Source: Bradysia coprophila
Taxonomy: Eukaryota; Arthropoda; Insecta; Diptera; Sciaridae
Length of the DNA: 64,000 nt
Direction of reading: 5' to 3'
Assembly: GCF_014529535.1 (NCBI RefSeq)
Contig: NC_050735.1
Location: 3,844,001 to 3,908,000 of the forward strand
This document shows, one piece after another, positions 46,206-58,720 of this stretch. Position numbers and translations under genes: made by a program. Within the stretch, counting starts at the first letter, position 1. Every line of letters starts with the position of its first letter. Under the pieces are notes generated by a model, which ran no database searches, was not told the origin of the DNA, and saw only the letters and a program-made list of their open reading frames with translations.

Positions 46206-47800
46206 GAAGAACCCATCTCATAATCATAATTTTACAGCTCGGACATTGATAGCACTGACGTGGAGGTTCTCTCTGTTTTATTTATTGCTTCAAGCGTAAT
46301 GTGACAAATGATTAAGTCACTTTCCAGAAAAAAAATTCTATAGATGGAGCTCATACGAGTCGGAAGGATCTATAGAATAGAATTTATGTAACGTTTTCTG
46401 CACGCGAAATCATCATTAATTCTCTCATCTTCCCTCACGGTTGTTGAAACCAGAACGAATTCACTTTTGACGCCAGATCAGCGGGAAAAAATTCCGTCCA
46501 CCTGTTAGTGAGGATCTTCTAACTTGATCACAATGCAGTCAATTTTTGATATAACTCTTTGTTCCCCGTTTGATAAGACAAAAGGAAGGCTATATTCCAA
46601 GATGAGCAAAATCAAGAGATTGAGGAGTTTACACACTTTATGTGTTTTCAACGTATGCATAGGTCATAGAGGTATACTACCTTCCATTTTAATTAGTCAG
46701 TTTGTTCTATTGAGAGGTCCCTTGGTATAAGTTTTTCGCTCGAAATATTTAACCATCACATCAAGTGTCGCTTGTCTGCTTCTCGAAATGTCTTTCTGTT
46801 TCTATTAAGTTAGTTCTTGTTTAGTCTACGAAAGTTCTTCGATTTACTTACCTTTCTGGATCTTGCGTGCGGACAGCTTTAAAGCAATTTATGAATAGTG
46901 ATAATAAGTACGATATGAAGAAGACCGGCGTTAGACTCCAAATCACTGATTAATCCCAAGGTGAAGTGTTGATTTTTGATCCATAAAGCTCCTAGTATTC
47001 CTGGCTCCCCATTTTAAAATATGAGGCAAGATGTTGTCAGAAACCAACTGCGATTCAAATGCAAAAGTAGCAGAGTGATTACTAGCCATCAATAATGCCA
47101 GACATATTGAAATAAATACAGGCCAAGCCCATTCTCTCTGCTATAATGTTTATTTGCAATATTTGTAATTTCATTAGTAACGTACATTGATATCAGACAA
47201 AGATAAAAACTCGATATTTTAAGTAAAACTCCGAAACGGGGAATATAACAAAATGGAGAATTTTCTCTTTGAACGGAACGAAAAGGGAAACAAATTGTTC
47301 CACGACTTGGATGTCTTTGCGATCAATAAATTGTAAAAATGATTTTTGAATTTATCTGTGCGATTTGTGTTTCGTTTTTTTTTTTATTTGCATGCAGGAA
47401 ACTGTTTGACCAACTTGGGGGCTGTTTCTCAAATGTTTCGTCCAGCTGAATCCAGTGTTGAGTCAAACATTTTCGTTTTTTTTGGTAAATTTTGTAAAAT
47501 AAAAAATGACAACCAGAATGCAACTTCTTCAAAGGGCATTCGAACATCGAAAGTATATTTTTGCTTTTTTTTAAAGAAATTCTGAACAATAAATTTCAAT
47601 ATCTGAACATAAAACGCGTCAAAATGTATAGGGAAACGGGAATTTTTTTGTATAAATCCTCAATGGTATTGCAATCAAAAGCCACAACCAAAAAATAGTA
47701 ACATTAGAAAGTGTAACACGAAAAGAAAAGAAAAAAAAAATATAGAAAATCAGCAGCAAACACCATCGATGATGCTGCCGCTGGACTCATCACAAATTAC
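46206..47800. other. Intergenic downstream of eIF5
   Basis: A small palindrome (attctatagat / atctatagaat) is at 46336-46376. No gene was recognised; part will be eIF5 3' UTR on the minus strand. Confidence 0.4.
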
Positions 47801-47815
47801 ATTAAATCGATAAAT

Positions 47816-49327
47816 TTAGATATCATCAATGTCAATTTCGTCGCCATCGTCATCGTCTTGCATTTTCTTGCTATCCTTGGCCTTTTCCTCCTCTTTGCGC
47901 AGCGGCTGAATGCGAACGCGATCATTGTACTCGATCTCGACCTCCGAATCATCGTCGTCGGTGGACTCTTCCTCCTCGGCTTCTTGCAACCAATTGATGA
48001 ACGGTTTCGCTTTCTCATGTATCTTCTCGGCAAACTCTTTGCTGACGTATTTCTTGCTGACCTTTGACGCCCATTCCAGCAACGCTTTCTCCTCCAAAAT
48101 ATCGTGATCGTAGAATAGTTTGAAAATGGCCGCAACTTTGTCCAGTAATTTGGACGAGTGCAAGAAAATGATTTGCTCCAAGCCGCCGATCAAATAGCGT
48201 TGTGCCTTCAAGCAGTTGTGGGTGAAACGGAGCAATAAGTTACGGTGTTTTTTCACTTCGTTCGGAATGTTCTGGGTGAACAACAGTTCGGCCAACACTA
48301 GCGGAGCCTTCTGGGTTATATCCAAACGATCTGCTTCGACGGCCAGCTCCTTGTGAACTTGAACATTTTCCAACTCATTTCCATCGCGACGACGTTTGAC
48401 CAATTCGTAGAAAATGTCCATGCGTTCTTTTTCACTTTTGTCCGCATCATCTGATACGGTCATGGTCTTAGCGCCTTCTGTCAAATCTTGCATACGAGCA
48501 CGAACAGCGGCTTCAGATATATCAGTGGACCATGTTGCATCATCGTCCTAATAATTAAGAAAGTCGTGAGCAATTTATCAAGAAGTCATGTACAGAGGAA
48601 GAAAGAGTAGACCTACGGTCTGGCATGCATCAAAACAAAATTTAAAATTTACCTCTTCCTCAGCAACCACTTTTGGAACTTGAATGTCAGCATCAGCAGC
48701 TGATATGTCTCCTTCGTTGGCTGTTGTGTTGGCTGAATCACCACCATTTTCAGCACCCTTCTTGGAGCGTTTACTGCGCTTGCCTTCGGTCAAAGACGAG
48801 CCCTGAACAGCCGGATTCAAAGTCGGCGGATTTTTAATGATGAATGTGTTCACTTTGTGATGAACCTCCAATGGCCCATGGAAACCGCACGCTTTGCAAC
48901 CTTGCGATATGGAGCCCTTCTTAGCCACCAACAGTTCCGTTTCGGGATTGTCACATTCGGGACAGAGAACGTATTTCCGGATGAAGCCATCTAGTAAGTC
49001 CTGAAGTTTGGTCGCATCGTGGGATCCATTTACGATAAAACGTTCATTCTGTTCAAAAATGGAAAAATTTGCATTTGGATGTCGAATCGGTAAACGAGTC
49101 GAAAGCGAACAAACCTTGTAATCGAACTGGGTCTGAGCGCCCAATTCGCAGCCGAAATACTTAGTTGGATAAGTGGCTGGACGACCAATGGCCTTAGCTA
49201 CTTCAGCCATATTCACGATAACCGTTTTGATACCATTTCCTTTGCCTTCTACTTTAGCGGTTATGCGGGGCATTTTGTAGCGGTAGAACACGTCCGTAAC
49301 GTTACGATTCACGTTAAGGGTACCCAT
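47816..49327 (-). CDS. eIF5: Translation initiation factor eIF5
   Basis: Exons in transcript order: 49327-49115, 49048-48653, 48547-47816, giving 446 residues. The first intron (66 nt) is a multiple of three and lacks stops, so splicing is needed to recover the conserved FDYK-NERF junction. eIF5 is the GTPase-activating protein for eIF2 during start-codon selection in the cytoplasmic 43S/48S complex. The arginine finger is Arg16 in FYRYKMPR. The N-terminal zinc site is C100/C103 (CPEC) and C122/C125 (CKAC). A Lys/Ser-rich linker leads to the C-terminal W2-type HEAT domain (about 270-420), which ends in the acidic tail EIDIDDI that binds eIF2-beta and eIF3 in homologues. The start at 49327 matches the family N-terminus (NVNRNVTD). 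Confidence 0.96.
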
Positions 49328-49378
49328 TTTAAGCGTTTAAATCGAATGACAAATCTGAGATGTAATGGATTTTGTATG

Positions 49379-49492
49379 CTGGAAGGGGAGAAAGCAAAAA
49401 AAAAAATGAAGTCACAATTTCGTCAGTTGTTCTGCGCAAACATGGCCATGATTTAAGGAATAAATTATTATGCCGTGATGAGATGGACTTAC
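49379..49492 (-). other. 5' UTR intron of eIF5
   Basis: On the minus strand AAAG|GTAAGT (exon end 49493) and CTTCCAG|CATAC (exon start 49378) bracket a 114-nt intron in the leader, 50 nt before the start codon. The first, non-coding exon would lie at about 49493-49700. Inferred from splice sites only. Confidence 0.5.
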
Positions 49493-49699
49493 CTTTAACA
49501 ACAAGTGCAGTCCAGTTGAAAATGATGACCTTAGCACGTTCTTTACAAAATTCAATTTTATTATTTATCAATTGAATGAAGTCGGCGCGAACCACACAGT
49601 CAACGGCAATTGAAGACCACCGAAATGTTTAAATTTTCTCTCCAGCAGCAACGGATTTTTGGTTGTATTTAAAATCATTAGCGCCGTCGTGTACACTGA

Positions 49700-50660
49700 T
49701 CGGGGGTGGGTCTCTTTGCATATACGCAAGATCGTACGAGAAAAATGATGAAAAAAATCTCCCAGTTCGCGCACGGTAATCAAATTTTGAGGAATATTTA
49801 TTCAAACGATAGAACAATGCAATTGATATCAAATCAATTCACGTTTATATTTCGGATGTGCATGAACATCAAACGATGATGACGTCTGATTTACACTCAT
49901 TAGTTTTACGCTCTGCTCGATCGAAATTAAATTATTTTTTTGTTTAAAATTTTATGTTGTGTTGAACGGTTTTGGTGTGTTGTTTGGAAAATTAACCGAT
50001 TGCTTTGGTTTTTTCTTTACTGTTGGACCAATCGGTTCGAGAAAAACAAATGAATCGAAAAGAAAAATCAAAATTGAAAAAATAAAATAAAATTAAATAT
50101 GAAACGGGAGTTGGCTTGGCCAACAACGTATGCTGGCTGCTGTTGGTATAATTAAACGGAAGATAAACGATAAACTAAATCGATCAATGGCGGCAATTTT
50201 GTTAGAATTTTGTTTTACAAAATTTCAGAAATTAGTTCTTCACGTTTCTCTAAATGGTTGCAGTTTCCGATGTCTATTGCTTGAAAATTTTGAAGTCCTG
50301 AAAATGAAACAAAATGTGTTATTGGTCCGACGGTCAGATTGTAAATTTCAATAAAATAAAAAAAAACAAATCAGACATTCATACTCGCAGGCTATAAACG
50401 GTATGATTTTCTGATAAAATAAAACAGGAAGACGTAAACGCCGGATGCGTCAGATTTAGAAATAATTTTCAAATGAATTGTGTCACAACATCTGTGAATT
50501 CCCTAGACAACATCCTGAGTATGAAATGCTACTCCGTTGATCACATTTGATTCTTCTAAAGTACTCCACATCCAAAGCCACATCCACAAAAATGACTCAA
50601 TATTGAACTTATAATATGTAAAATAGTCCAACGGAACTCTGTTTTGAACCTTCGTCACTC
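49700..50660. other. Upstream flank of eIF5
   Basis: The promoter of eIF5 must be in the right-hand part of 49.5-49.9 kb, but I see no clear TATA box. The rest is AT-rich without recognisable content. Confidence 0.35.
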
Positions 50661-50662
50661 GA

Positions 50663-51269
50663 GTGACCAGAACCGAAGAGTTGCCCATCGGCTCTTCGGG
50701 CGACCCATACAAAAATTTCCAAGTTGGCGAATCTATAGTAAAGATACTGTCGCCCGAAGGACCTACTACAACGACAACCACCACAATCCAATCTTTTTTT
50801 GAATTTGAACAGTTGGAACAAAATCGAGACGTCATTGGGACTAATGGCACCGAGTTCTATCCAACCCATTATATCACCATAAGTGAAAATTGTAAAAGAG
50901 GCGTGATTGAGCTAAACGGAGTTGACAAACAGTCGCTACTGTGGCCTAGGTGTCAGATCTCGGAGTCAGTTCACTTATCCCAGTATGCTTTCTTACGAAA
51001 CTGAGGATACAAAATTGGTAATAAGAGTCCATGTACCGGCAATTTCTTCTCATGTTTCCGATGCAATTTTTAATTTTCGTAAATTTCGAGATATTTCAAA
51101 ATGTTCCAGTGACAAATTTCTACAGATTAGGCCAATTATGACAATAGACAATTACGATTTCCCTAAGCAGATTTGTGGGATGCTTTTGGTAGATTTAGAA
51201 AGATTCAGGTATTTTAAACGAGATCTGATTCCGAGTTGGATAAATAGAATACGTAAACCACACCGTTGA
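50663..51269 (+). pseudogene. Frameshifted protein-coding fragment, unknown
   Basis: An open frame 50663-51004 and a second one 50922-51269, shifted by one base, overlap. Both have fairly complex, protein-like composition (for example GTEFYPTHYITISENC and TKLVIRVHVPAISSH). The first lacks an ATG near its beginning and a stop lies 18 bases upstream. A single indel near 50950 would join them into about 190 codons. It could be a decayed gene or two exons of an unseen gene. No domain was recognised. Confidence 0.3.
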
Positions 51270-53740
51270 GGCATTCAACCTAAAAGTTTAGTTTTAGCAA
51301 TTTGTTACTGCCAGTATACACATTCATAATACAGAGTCCGTATTACGACAACAGGTAAACATTTTATGAAACTTTAGATGACAAAGTTCCAGCGGAACGA
51401 AAATATATTACACAGACACAGCAGGTAATACACTCCCTTCGTACGAAAACAGATATTTCGCATCTAATTACTTGGTTCACAAATATTTACTCTGGGCACA
51501 TGGAAATTAGAAAGCCCGTAGGGCCTTCTTTGACTATTGATGTAGTTTAATTAAAAACCTGGAATATTGGTACATTGCACAGATAACGATATGAGTATGA
51601 ATGTTTCTACACTGGATAAGTTTTCATTCCGTTTCATTTGATGTTACATATATGTAAATGGCGAAACTTGAGTTCATTTATTTATGTCGAAGCACTCTGA
51701 ATCACAATATCGTAAAAGTCTTCTTATGAAAGCTCTTGTAGTAGCTATTACTTTCAATGTAAAAAAACTCTGTAAGCAAACGTGGCCAAGAAAAACACAA
51801 ATTTTGAGGATGACTAAACAATTTTCGATTAAATTCACCAGAAGTCTACTGCAAAACTCTCTCCAACCAAACGCTAGTCGTTACAAATTCATATACATAC
51901 GCACAAAACACTCGCAGCTGAATTCTAGATCTGACAACAACAAAAAATCTGGAAATAACAAACGACTCACCTATGACTTAAATATCTTCTATATGAAATC
52001 ATGCACGATGGTAATAAATGGCTCCGTAAGGGAGGAGATGATGGTGCTCCTTTGAGTACTGGTATTTCTGAAAGAAAGAAAAAAATTGCAAAAACTGATT
52101 AGATTATAACGATCGATTCACTTGTTCTACGAGTAATATAATGGAGCTGTAAAATCATCAACGTGTCAGTTCAGAATGTAATAAAATTATCACGACCTGC
52201 AACAAAGATTGATGTATTGTATACACACACGTTAGATTTTTGCCATATAAATTGCGTTGCGCTGTGTTGCTTATCACATGCAAATTCGATTTTGTTGTAA
52301 AAAAAACTTAGTTCATTGTAGCGAAGGTGGCTTTTTTTTCGTTGAAAATTTTCTTAAAGAACTTAATACTCAAACAGTACGTTTTTCTGTTGTGACATTG
52401 TTTTCGTTTTCGACGAATATATATATATTGAAACGTCACAAAATGTTTTGCATATATGAAAATTGCCAGCACACACTGGCTGATAAAAAATAATAAAAAA
52501 AAAATCATAAATTTCGTGAGTTAGTTTACATAATAAAGGTACAGTTAACGACAAAATAGAACCATGACAGCAGCAACAACAACCGCATGAGATATCTGGT
52601 ATCTGGCTTCAAAAGTTTAAAATTTGAATAATCAGAAGAGACAAAAAAAAGGTTAAGGAAACGACGTGCAAAAAAAGCTCTGCTAATTAATGGCGCAAAA
52701 AAACCTGGTGATACCGAGATACAAAAGTGGAATGTTCGCATATGATTGAATAATCTAGTTCTTCGAAGCGAAATTCATTTTTACTCAGTCACTCCGAACA
52801 CAGTTACTCCGAAATCAGTCATTTCAAACGTATTCACTCCGAACGCAGTCACTCTCTTTACGTATTTGAAACAATCCTTGAGCTGTTATATAACTGTAAC
52901 GAAACTTCAAAACAAAATGGCTCGAAATATATTAGACATTTCTTGGTGAATTCGGTCTGTTAGTAGATGCGATAAAATCCGTGTACGTTGCTCTGAGAAC
53001 GGTCGTATAGATATTGAGCTATTTCCAAACGAAATTTCGTTCATCACGGCACAAAGTAATAGAATTCGCCATATGTTTACGATCCAAACAATGAAAACTC
53101 CGAATTTCCATTGTTTTAAATTAAACGGAGTGACTGAGTTTCGTGCTCTTGTTTCGTTCTTCACCGTTTAGCTTCCTGTTTAATAGTAATTCCGTTAATC
53201 TGATTTATTCAATGATGTTTATTGAGAGGTAAAATTTCAATGGGAAGACTAACATTCCTCCACTTCTATTACGTAAGCTCATTTCAACTTACATTACAAA
53301 TCTACTGACTCAACAAAAAACTCAAAAAATATCGAACAACTTGAAATGTCACCTGTGAACATGCCCTAACAAATGCGACGTATCAATAACCCGTCTTATG
53401 TAAAAGCAAACGCTTTTTATTGAAATATGTGTGTTGTTGGCAAAACATACATAAGAGATATTGCAAGGTTTGTTGTTTTAGTCTCGTAACCAAATAAAAT
53501 GATAAGAAGTTTAAAACCGTCTGTCTTACGGTTTCGACTTGAGTGTATAATAAAACCACCTAAATGTGAGCAATATTTTAAGAGAATGAAACTTAATTCG
53601 AATTTAATCGGTTTTTCCGACTTTTTTTTTTAATTGATATGCTAGCTCCATTGTTCAGCATATAGAAAATCCACACGCGTACACAGCGTAGTGTACGTTC
53701 CGAAACCATATTTTCATTCTCCATTGCACATTTTATTTTA
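51270..53740. other. Intergenic, nothing firm
   Basis: The 123-codon ORF at 51684-52055 begins with ATG but is Lys/Ser/Asn-rich without motif, and looks like chance. Near 52785-52860 the words ctcagtcactccgaac and agtcactccgaaa repeat several times. Otherwise nothing was recognised. Confidence 0.4.
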
Positions 53741-53746
53741 TTTAAT

Positions 53747-54013
53747 ATGATGTCGCTGGATTACTATTCCATTGCCATGCACGACTTAAAATTAGGAAGA
53801 GAAAATGAAATCGATTTGGATCGATGCGGAATAAATTATTTGAAAGACATTTGCTGTATATGCACCGAAAATAGCAATTATGACCGGTTATGGGTGCTGC
53901 TACCATTCTCTGAGCATGTCTCTTCTTCAGATCATGTCATATACAGCGCTCGGAATGAAACACAAAAGCGACTGTGTATACTATACAACGAACGTTATTA
54001 TGAGAAAGTTTAA
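53747..54013 (+). CDS. Small Cys-containing ORF, doubtful
   Basis: An ATG-initiated frame of 88 codons. It contains CCICTENSNYDRLW, a CxxC followed by a hydrophobic stretch that recalls the start of a ZAD-type zinc finger, but the second cysteine pair is absent. It could be a first exon or a relic. No neighbouring exon or promoter was identified. Confidence 0.2.
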   Translation: MMSLDYYSIAMHDLKLGRENEIDLDRCGINYLKDICCICTENSNYDRLWVLLPFSEHVSSSDHVIYSARNETQKRLCILYNERYYEKV

Positions 54014-54500
54014 TTTCAGATTCAATTACTAGTACATTATACATCCTTGTTTGGAACTTTTCATTTCGCCAAGTGTGAGGGTTTTAGCCCGAATCGAATG
54101 CAAGGTATGCAATTACACAAGTAGGGGTTCTCAGTGAGTAATTAGTTATTACACAACCGAGTGATAAATGCTTGGTGGACAATGTTTTTACCAATGAAAA
54201 CAACGAAAGTTTCACTTTTTCGTAAATAAGTTAAGAAATAGTTATTTATTTATCGAGGGGACAAATAGGAAATTTCATCAGAGCGAAGCGAGGTGAACAC
54301 AACGTTTTTCATTCGTGCATGTTGTATTTTGCCGTTTTTCTCCACGAAACGAAAACATCGATTCGCCACGGTATTTTTGAAAACATAAACAAAGTGACAG
54401 TTCCAATGAGAAAAGTTCTATTTTCTTCCCATGGAAGAGAAAGTGCATTTCCCTTTTCTCACTAGAAACGTCATCCGATCAGTCAGAGACTATTGAGAGA
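54014..54500. other. Intergenic, nothing firm
   Basis: No feature was recognised before the inverted-repeat family copy that starts at 54501. Confidence 0.4.
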
Positions 54501-54715
54501 ATTTTACATGACTAGGGATAAAAAGATGAAAAGTGGAGTTTTCGTGAGAATTGTGTTGATTCAAGGCGAAGCCGAGGTCAATAAACACACGAAAACGAGA
54601 CTTTTCATTTTTTATCCCGTGTCATGTAATGGATTTTACATGCTGGAGGCGTCGAAAGACGTGCTTCAAACATGAAAAGTGCGCTTTTCGACACATGTAG
54701 CATGTAAAAGAGATT
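54501..54715. repeat. 'CTTCGCCTCGG' inverted-repeat family, fullest copy
   Basis: The left end attttacatgactagggat and the right end atcccgtgtcatgtaatgga are near-inverse. Inside, gaaaagtggagttttcgtg pairs with cacgaaaacgagacttttca around a centre reading aaggcgaagccgaggtcaat. A second short arm (cttcaaacatg, gcatgtaaaag) follows to 54715. Relatives lie at 27305 and 57093. Confidence 0.65.
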
Positions 54716-55312
54716 TATATTTGTTGGGGTAGTGTCACGACGACTAACCTATGAAAATCTTTTTTTCTCCATTTTCAAAATCCAATTACACCCCATCCAA
54801 TTCCATTAATTTTTAATTATGGACTGTACACCCACGCAGGCAACATTTCTACCGTATAATACGATTGAAATCATCTCCCGAAACCGAATGGAAATTTTGA
54901 AAAAAGTGTGGTCAACTCGGTCTACCTGCTCTACTCGTGAGTCCACAGCTGTTTTAGTGGATTTTTGACCCAAAATTCACTAAAAAGTCTGTGGACATAT
55001 GGGAAAAATGGTTGCTACACTCACGGAGAGTTTAATCCGACATATTTCTGGTGCGGTAGTTGTTGAGAATTGGGATTATTTCCACAAAAATTTCGTTTAG
55101 CAAATGAAATTCTAGATTCAGATTCTAAGTTTCAGTATTTCGTTGCAAAAAAGCCAGAAAATATAAATCTAGATTTTCATTTGTTTAACGAAATTTGTAA
55201 GAAAATATTTACAAACCGCAACAACTCACTTAATTCCGCGAGTGTTAAAGTCAATAATTCTGCATAATTTTTGTGTATATTTTTCAGTCGCTACCACTAC
55301 CCCATAATACAA
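54716..55312. other. Intergenic, nothing firm
   Basis: Short ORF 55070-55267 has no motif. A weak palindrome around tttttgaccc/aaaattcac near 54960 is not convincing. Confidence 0.35.
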
Positions 55313-56616
55313 TTAACTAGTAAAAATGGGACCATCGTGGATTTGTGACCAATAATTGCGCTTGCTAACACCTCGTGCATGTGGTACAGTAACAAATTTT
55401 AATTTCACACATTCGCAATAAGCCTGAAAAACCACATCCAATATGCTATTTGAAAACGAATTAAAAGTCTCGTAACCATCCACACCAACATTTAGGGTTG
55501 TTGGCGGGTGAAATACAGTTATTTCAACATCACGTACGAACGACGATGTAATAACAATCCGAGTGATTTTTTTCCCGTCTATTTTTAGATTGGAATACGA
55601 AATTAATTTCGAATGATAACGTTCGTAGCGTCGGACGAAAATCATTTTAACTTTAAAGTTCAACCCTCATAATGTGGAATTATCGATCGAACGTTTTCAG
55701 AAAATAATTTCCGCACATTATGTTTTAAGTGAAAGGTGAATCGTTTCAATTGCTGAACAATTGAGATAAATCGATAAAACTTACCGACGAAAACGCCGGG
55801 GGCTGGCAATAATGCACCCACCATATGATGGAATGCCAAAGTGTCTGTTACTTTGGGCCTCAGTGTAGCTTTTTATCGTCGATTCCACTGATTGAAACAC
55901 AGCTTTTGTACAATTCGATTATTTATGCTACCGAACGAATGAACGAGAACGGTTCCGGGATAGACCAGTAATGTGGAAGGAAAAACTTTTTTTTCTTCAC
56001 CGAATCAATTTCAATATGCGTCACAATCGCTCAAGATGGCTCTATGGACTGCAGTGCAGCAGCTGCTTTCTTTTCAATAAATATTTGAAACGCTTCTGCG
56101 TCGCATTGTGAATTTCGATGTAAAATCATTCCATTGCCCCATCACAACATTTTCAATATTACTTCCAAGGGTATACATTGCGTACTCGGTTATTATGTCT
56201 ACACACAACAAAACGAATTCGAATTCTCAGTAAACCCCAACTAAATCAAAAATTTCAAATTTTACATCGAACTCCACAATGATGTCGGATTATGCGCATT
56301 TGGACATCATTATGTGTTGCATGTATTTGAACAGTGAATCAACCCCCTTTTGCAGGAGGAATAATTTTTGCCTTTCGTTTCCGAAATTTACCACAATTAA
56401 ACTTCCGTAGGCTTGTAACATCGTTGCGTTTCTAATTAAAATATTATTGCGAGAAATAGTCCATAAATCAAGTTTGAGGTACATGCACACGCGAATTGCA
56501 GTGCTGTATTTTGAGTACTCAATTCGTATAGAATTGCATTCATTCCATTCCTGTAGTAAATGATAAGACACCGACTGTGAGTATATGCACGAAAATATAC
56601 GTATCGGTTTCGCCAT
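55313..56616 (-). pseudogene. Possible decayed multi-exon gene, unknown family
   Basis: Two minus-strand frames with protein-like composition, 56616-56290 (108 codons, starting MAKPIRIFS) and 55663-55313 (116 codons, including IVITSSFVRDVEITVFHPPT), lie in the same orientation. Between them an open segment ends at a good donor (CGTCG|GTAAGT at about 55792) after CIIASPRRFRR. I could not join them in consistent phase. An insect ionotropic-receptor N-terminal region is one thought, from the look of the DGYETF and HPPTTLN stretches only; no transmembrane or ligand-binding signature is visible. It may be a relic or an incompletely seen gene. Confidence 0.25.
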
Positions 56617-56929
56617 GATACTGATGGTACGAAAATAGATCGACAGTTCTATAAATACTGGATCGCCTGAAAAGTGTTATCTCTCTGGGTGATGATGTAT
56701 TTTAGATCTCATTTAAGTACATTATACAAGAAATGTATGCGACCTAATGAGTAGAGTATAGGTCTCTCATAATATTTGATTCAAAAACATAATTTGTGTA
56801 CTAGGGATCGGAAACGTGATCTTCAAACGTTAGTGTTGCCAGTCTTACCTCTAGCTCCATACTGTCATAAAATTTCGATTTCATAGGACTATAACTTCAA
56901 CAATAAGCCATATTTAGTCTGACTAACTG
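56617..56929. other. Intergenic, nothing recognised
   Basis: No feature was recognised. Confidence 0.4.
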
Positions 56930-57053
56930 TAGCTACACATAGTGACGCGAAGGAGACCTAATTCAAAGTTTTCTTTTGTTCTACTGTCAAGTTTGACACT
57001 ATGACAAAAGAAAAATTTAAACTAGGTCTCTTTCACGTTACTATGTGTAGCTA
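56930..57053. mobile_element. 124-bp MITE, nearly full-length palindrome
   Basis: The ends tagctacacatagt and actatgtgtagcta are perfect inverse copies, and the arms continue (gaaggagacctaattcaaa against tttaaactaggtctctttc) to a loop of about 20 bp. It has no coding capacity. The element begins and ends in TA-containing sequence. Confidence 0.8.
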
Positions 57054-57092
57054 GAGTAACTAACTAAGCCATAAAGTCAATAAAGACAATAG

Positions 57093-57212
57093 TATTTTAC
57101 ATGACAATGGATAAAAAGATGAAAACAAAATTCTTGTGAATTTTGTGATTCCGAGGCGTAGCCGAAGACACGAAGGCGAAGACGAGTCTTTTCATTTTTA
57201 TCCCGAGTTAGA
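57093..57212. repeat. 'CTTCGCCTCGG' inverted-repeat family, short copy
   Basis: It begins ttttacatgacaatggataa, has a gaggcgtagccgaag centre and ends ttttcatttttatcccgag. It lies 40 bp after the MITE at 56930. Confidence 0.55.
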
Positions 57213-58716
57213 AGCACCAGTATCTCACTAACCGAGCTGCTTATCTCTCAATTGTTTTTTGCTCGTTTCATTATCTCTCTTTAAGCTAAGTTATGTCGTT
57301 AAGCATTATCTAGTTCTTCGGTATATGATTTGCATTTTTTTTAGATTCACTGAGTTTTATTGTACATTAAGCTCAATCGAACAACTCTACAAAATAAGTT
57401 CGACCTTTGACATATTAATTCTCCACACAAAGTTGATGGTTAGCTTACGTTTAATGTGAGAATTATAATTGCAGAATAGAAATGATCGACTTACCTAGAA
57501 TTCTTTCAAAAGTCATATAAGAAGTTGGCGCCACGCTAGGCGATCTGCTATTCACCCAAATGATGAAGCTGAGTTCTGTTCACACTGTTTGAAAAGATCA
57601 CAGAACCGAAAGTATAAATATAACTCACTTCAACTATTTTACCCAATGGATGAAAAAAAAAATTAAAAACCAAAAAAATCAACTAATTGGCCTGATTATT
57701 AAACTCAATCCGCAACGAAGATTGTACTTTTAATGTCGCAACTGGACAATCTGCAATTGAAAGAAACAAAAGAAAAAAATTAGAAAGACAATTAAATTTT
57801 TACTTTCATTTGCAAAATGAAACAGCATGTGGAGAGGCAAGAAAAATAATCGGGAATAATGCAAAATTTAGCGAGGTGGTTATGCCATTTTGATAGGAAA
57901 TGTTTTCAGAAAACCAAAATTAGTAAAATTAAATTAGAAAATCGTAGTGATTTCTGAAGCAATAAAGTGCAAAAAATTGGAATAATTTGATAAAAAATTT
58001 ATACGCACATATTCACAGTGACACTGAATCTAAAATGTCCCCTTTCTCGAAATAATGTACGATGTTCGTAATCGTCGTACGTTTCTGTTATCGACTGTGT
58101 CGGCCGACATCCCAGTGTAAAAAAATGGTTCAACTAGTTTCGTTTAGAGTAGAAGCGCTAATTTTGAATTCGGGTTAATTGAAATTTTTCTCACAGAGTT
58201 TATGTTCTCTATGGATGACGGTGTAGCTGTCAGTTTTCGGGTTTACAGTTACTCTTAAAAGTTTTCGCGAGACTCTCACATACGGATGTAACATGATTCG
58301 TTGTCGTAGTTTTTCCTAGTAGTTTATGCCTCGGACTTGTTTTTGTAATAGGAAAAATTGTTTACCGTTGTTAAGAACATTTTGTTTGTACACTGGAACT
58401 CGGAGCTGAAGAATCTCAGAGATCCAATCTCTTTATGCATTTTTTTGCACTTTCGGAAATATAAGAAGGAAATAGTCGGGACTATTTTTTTTTTGATTTT
58501 TTGTCAAATATCAACAGAAATACGATAAATAGGAAACTCGTACATCGGGCATTCTGAAAATATTGTCAAATTTAAAAGATTTTACAAAAAGAAAATCTAT
58601 GAAAAAAGCACTTCCCACTCAATTTCACACCCAAATCACATACACCTTGAACTTAGTCGAATATAGTTTAGCGAAGAAAATCGTCGTTAAAGTCGTTAAT
58701 CGTAACATGAGTACTG
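57213..58716. other. Intergenic, nothing firm
   Basis: AT-rich. No gene-like ORF or clear repeat. Confidence 0.4.
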
Positions 58717-58720
58717 TTTT

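Noticed and set aside
51684..52055. 123-codon plus-strand ORF
   Set aside because: Lys/Asn/Ser-rich without any domain, promoter or splice evidence; length is compatible with chance in AT-rich sequence.
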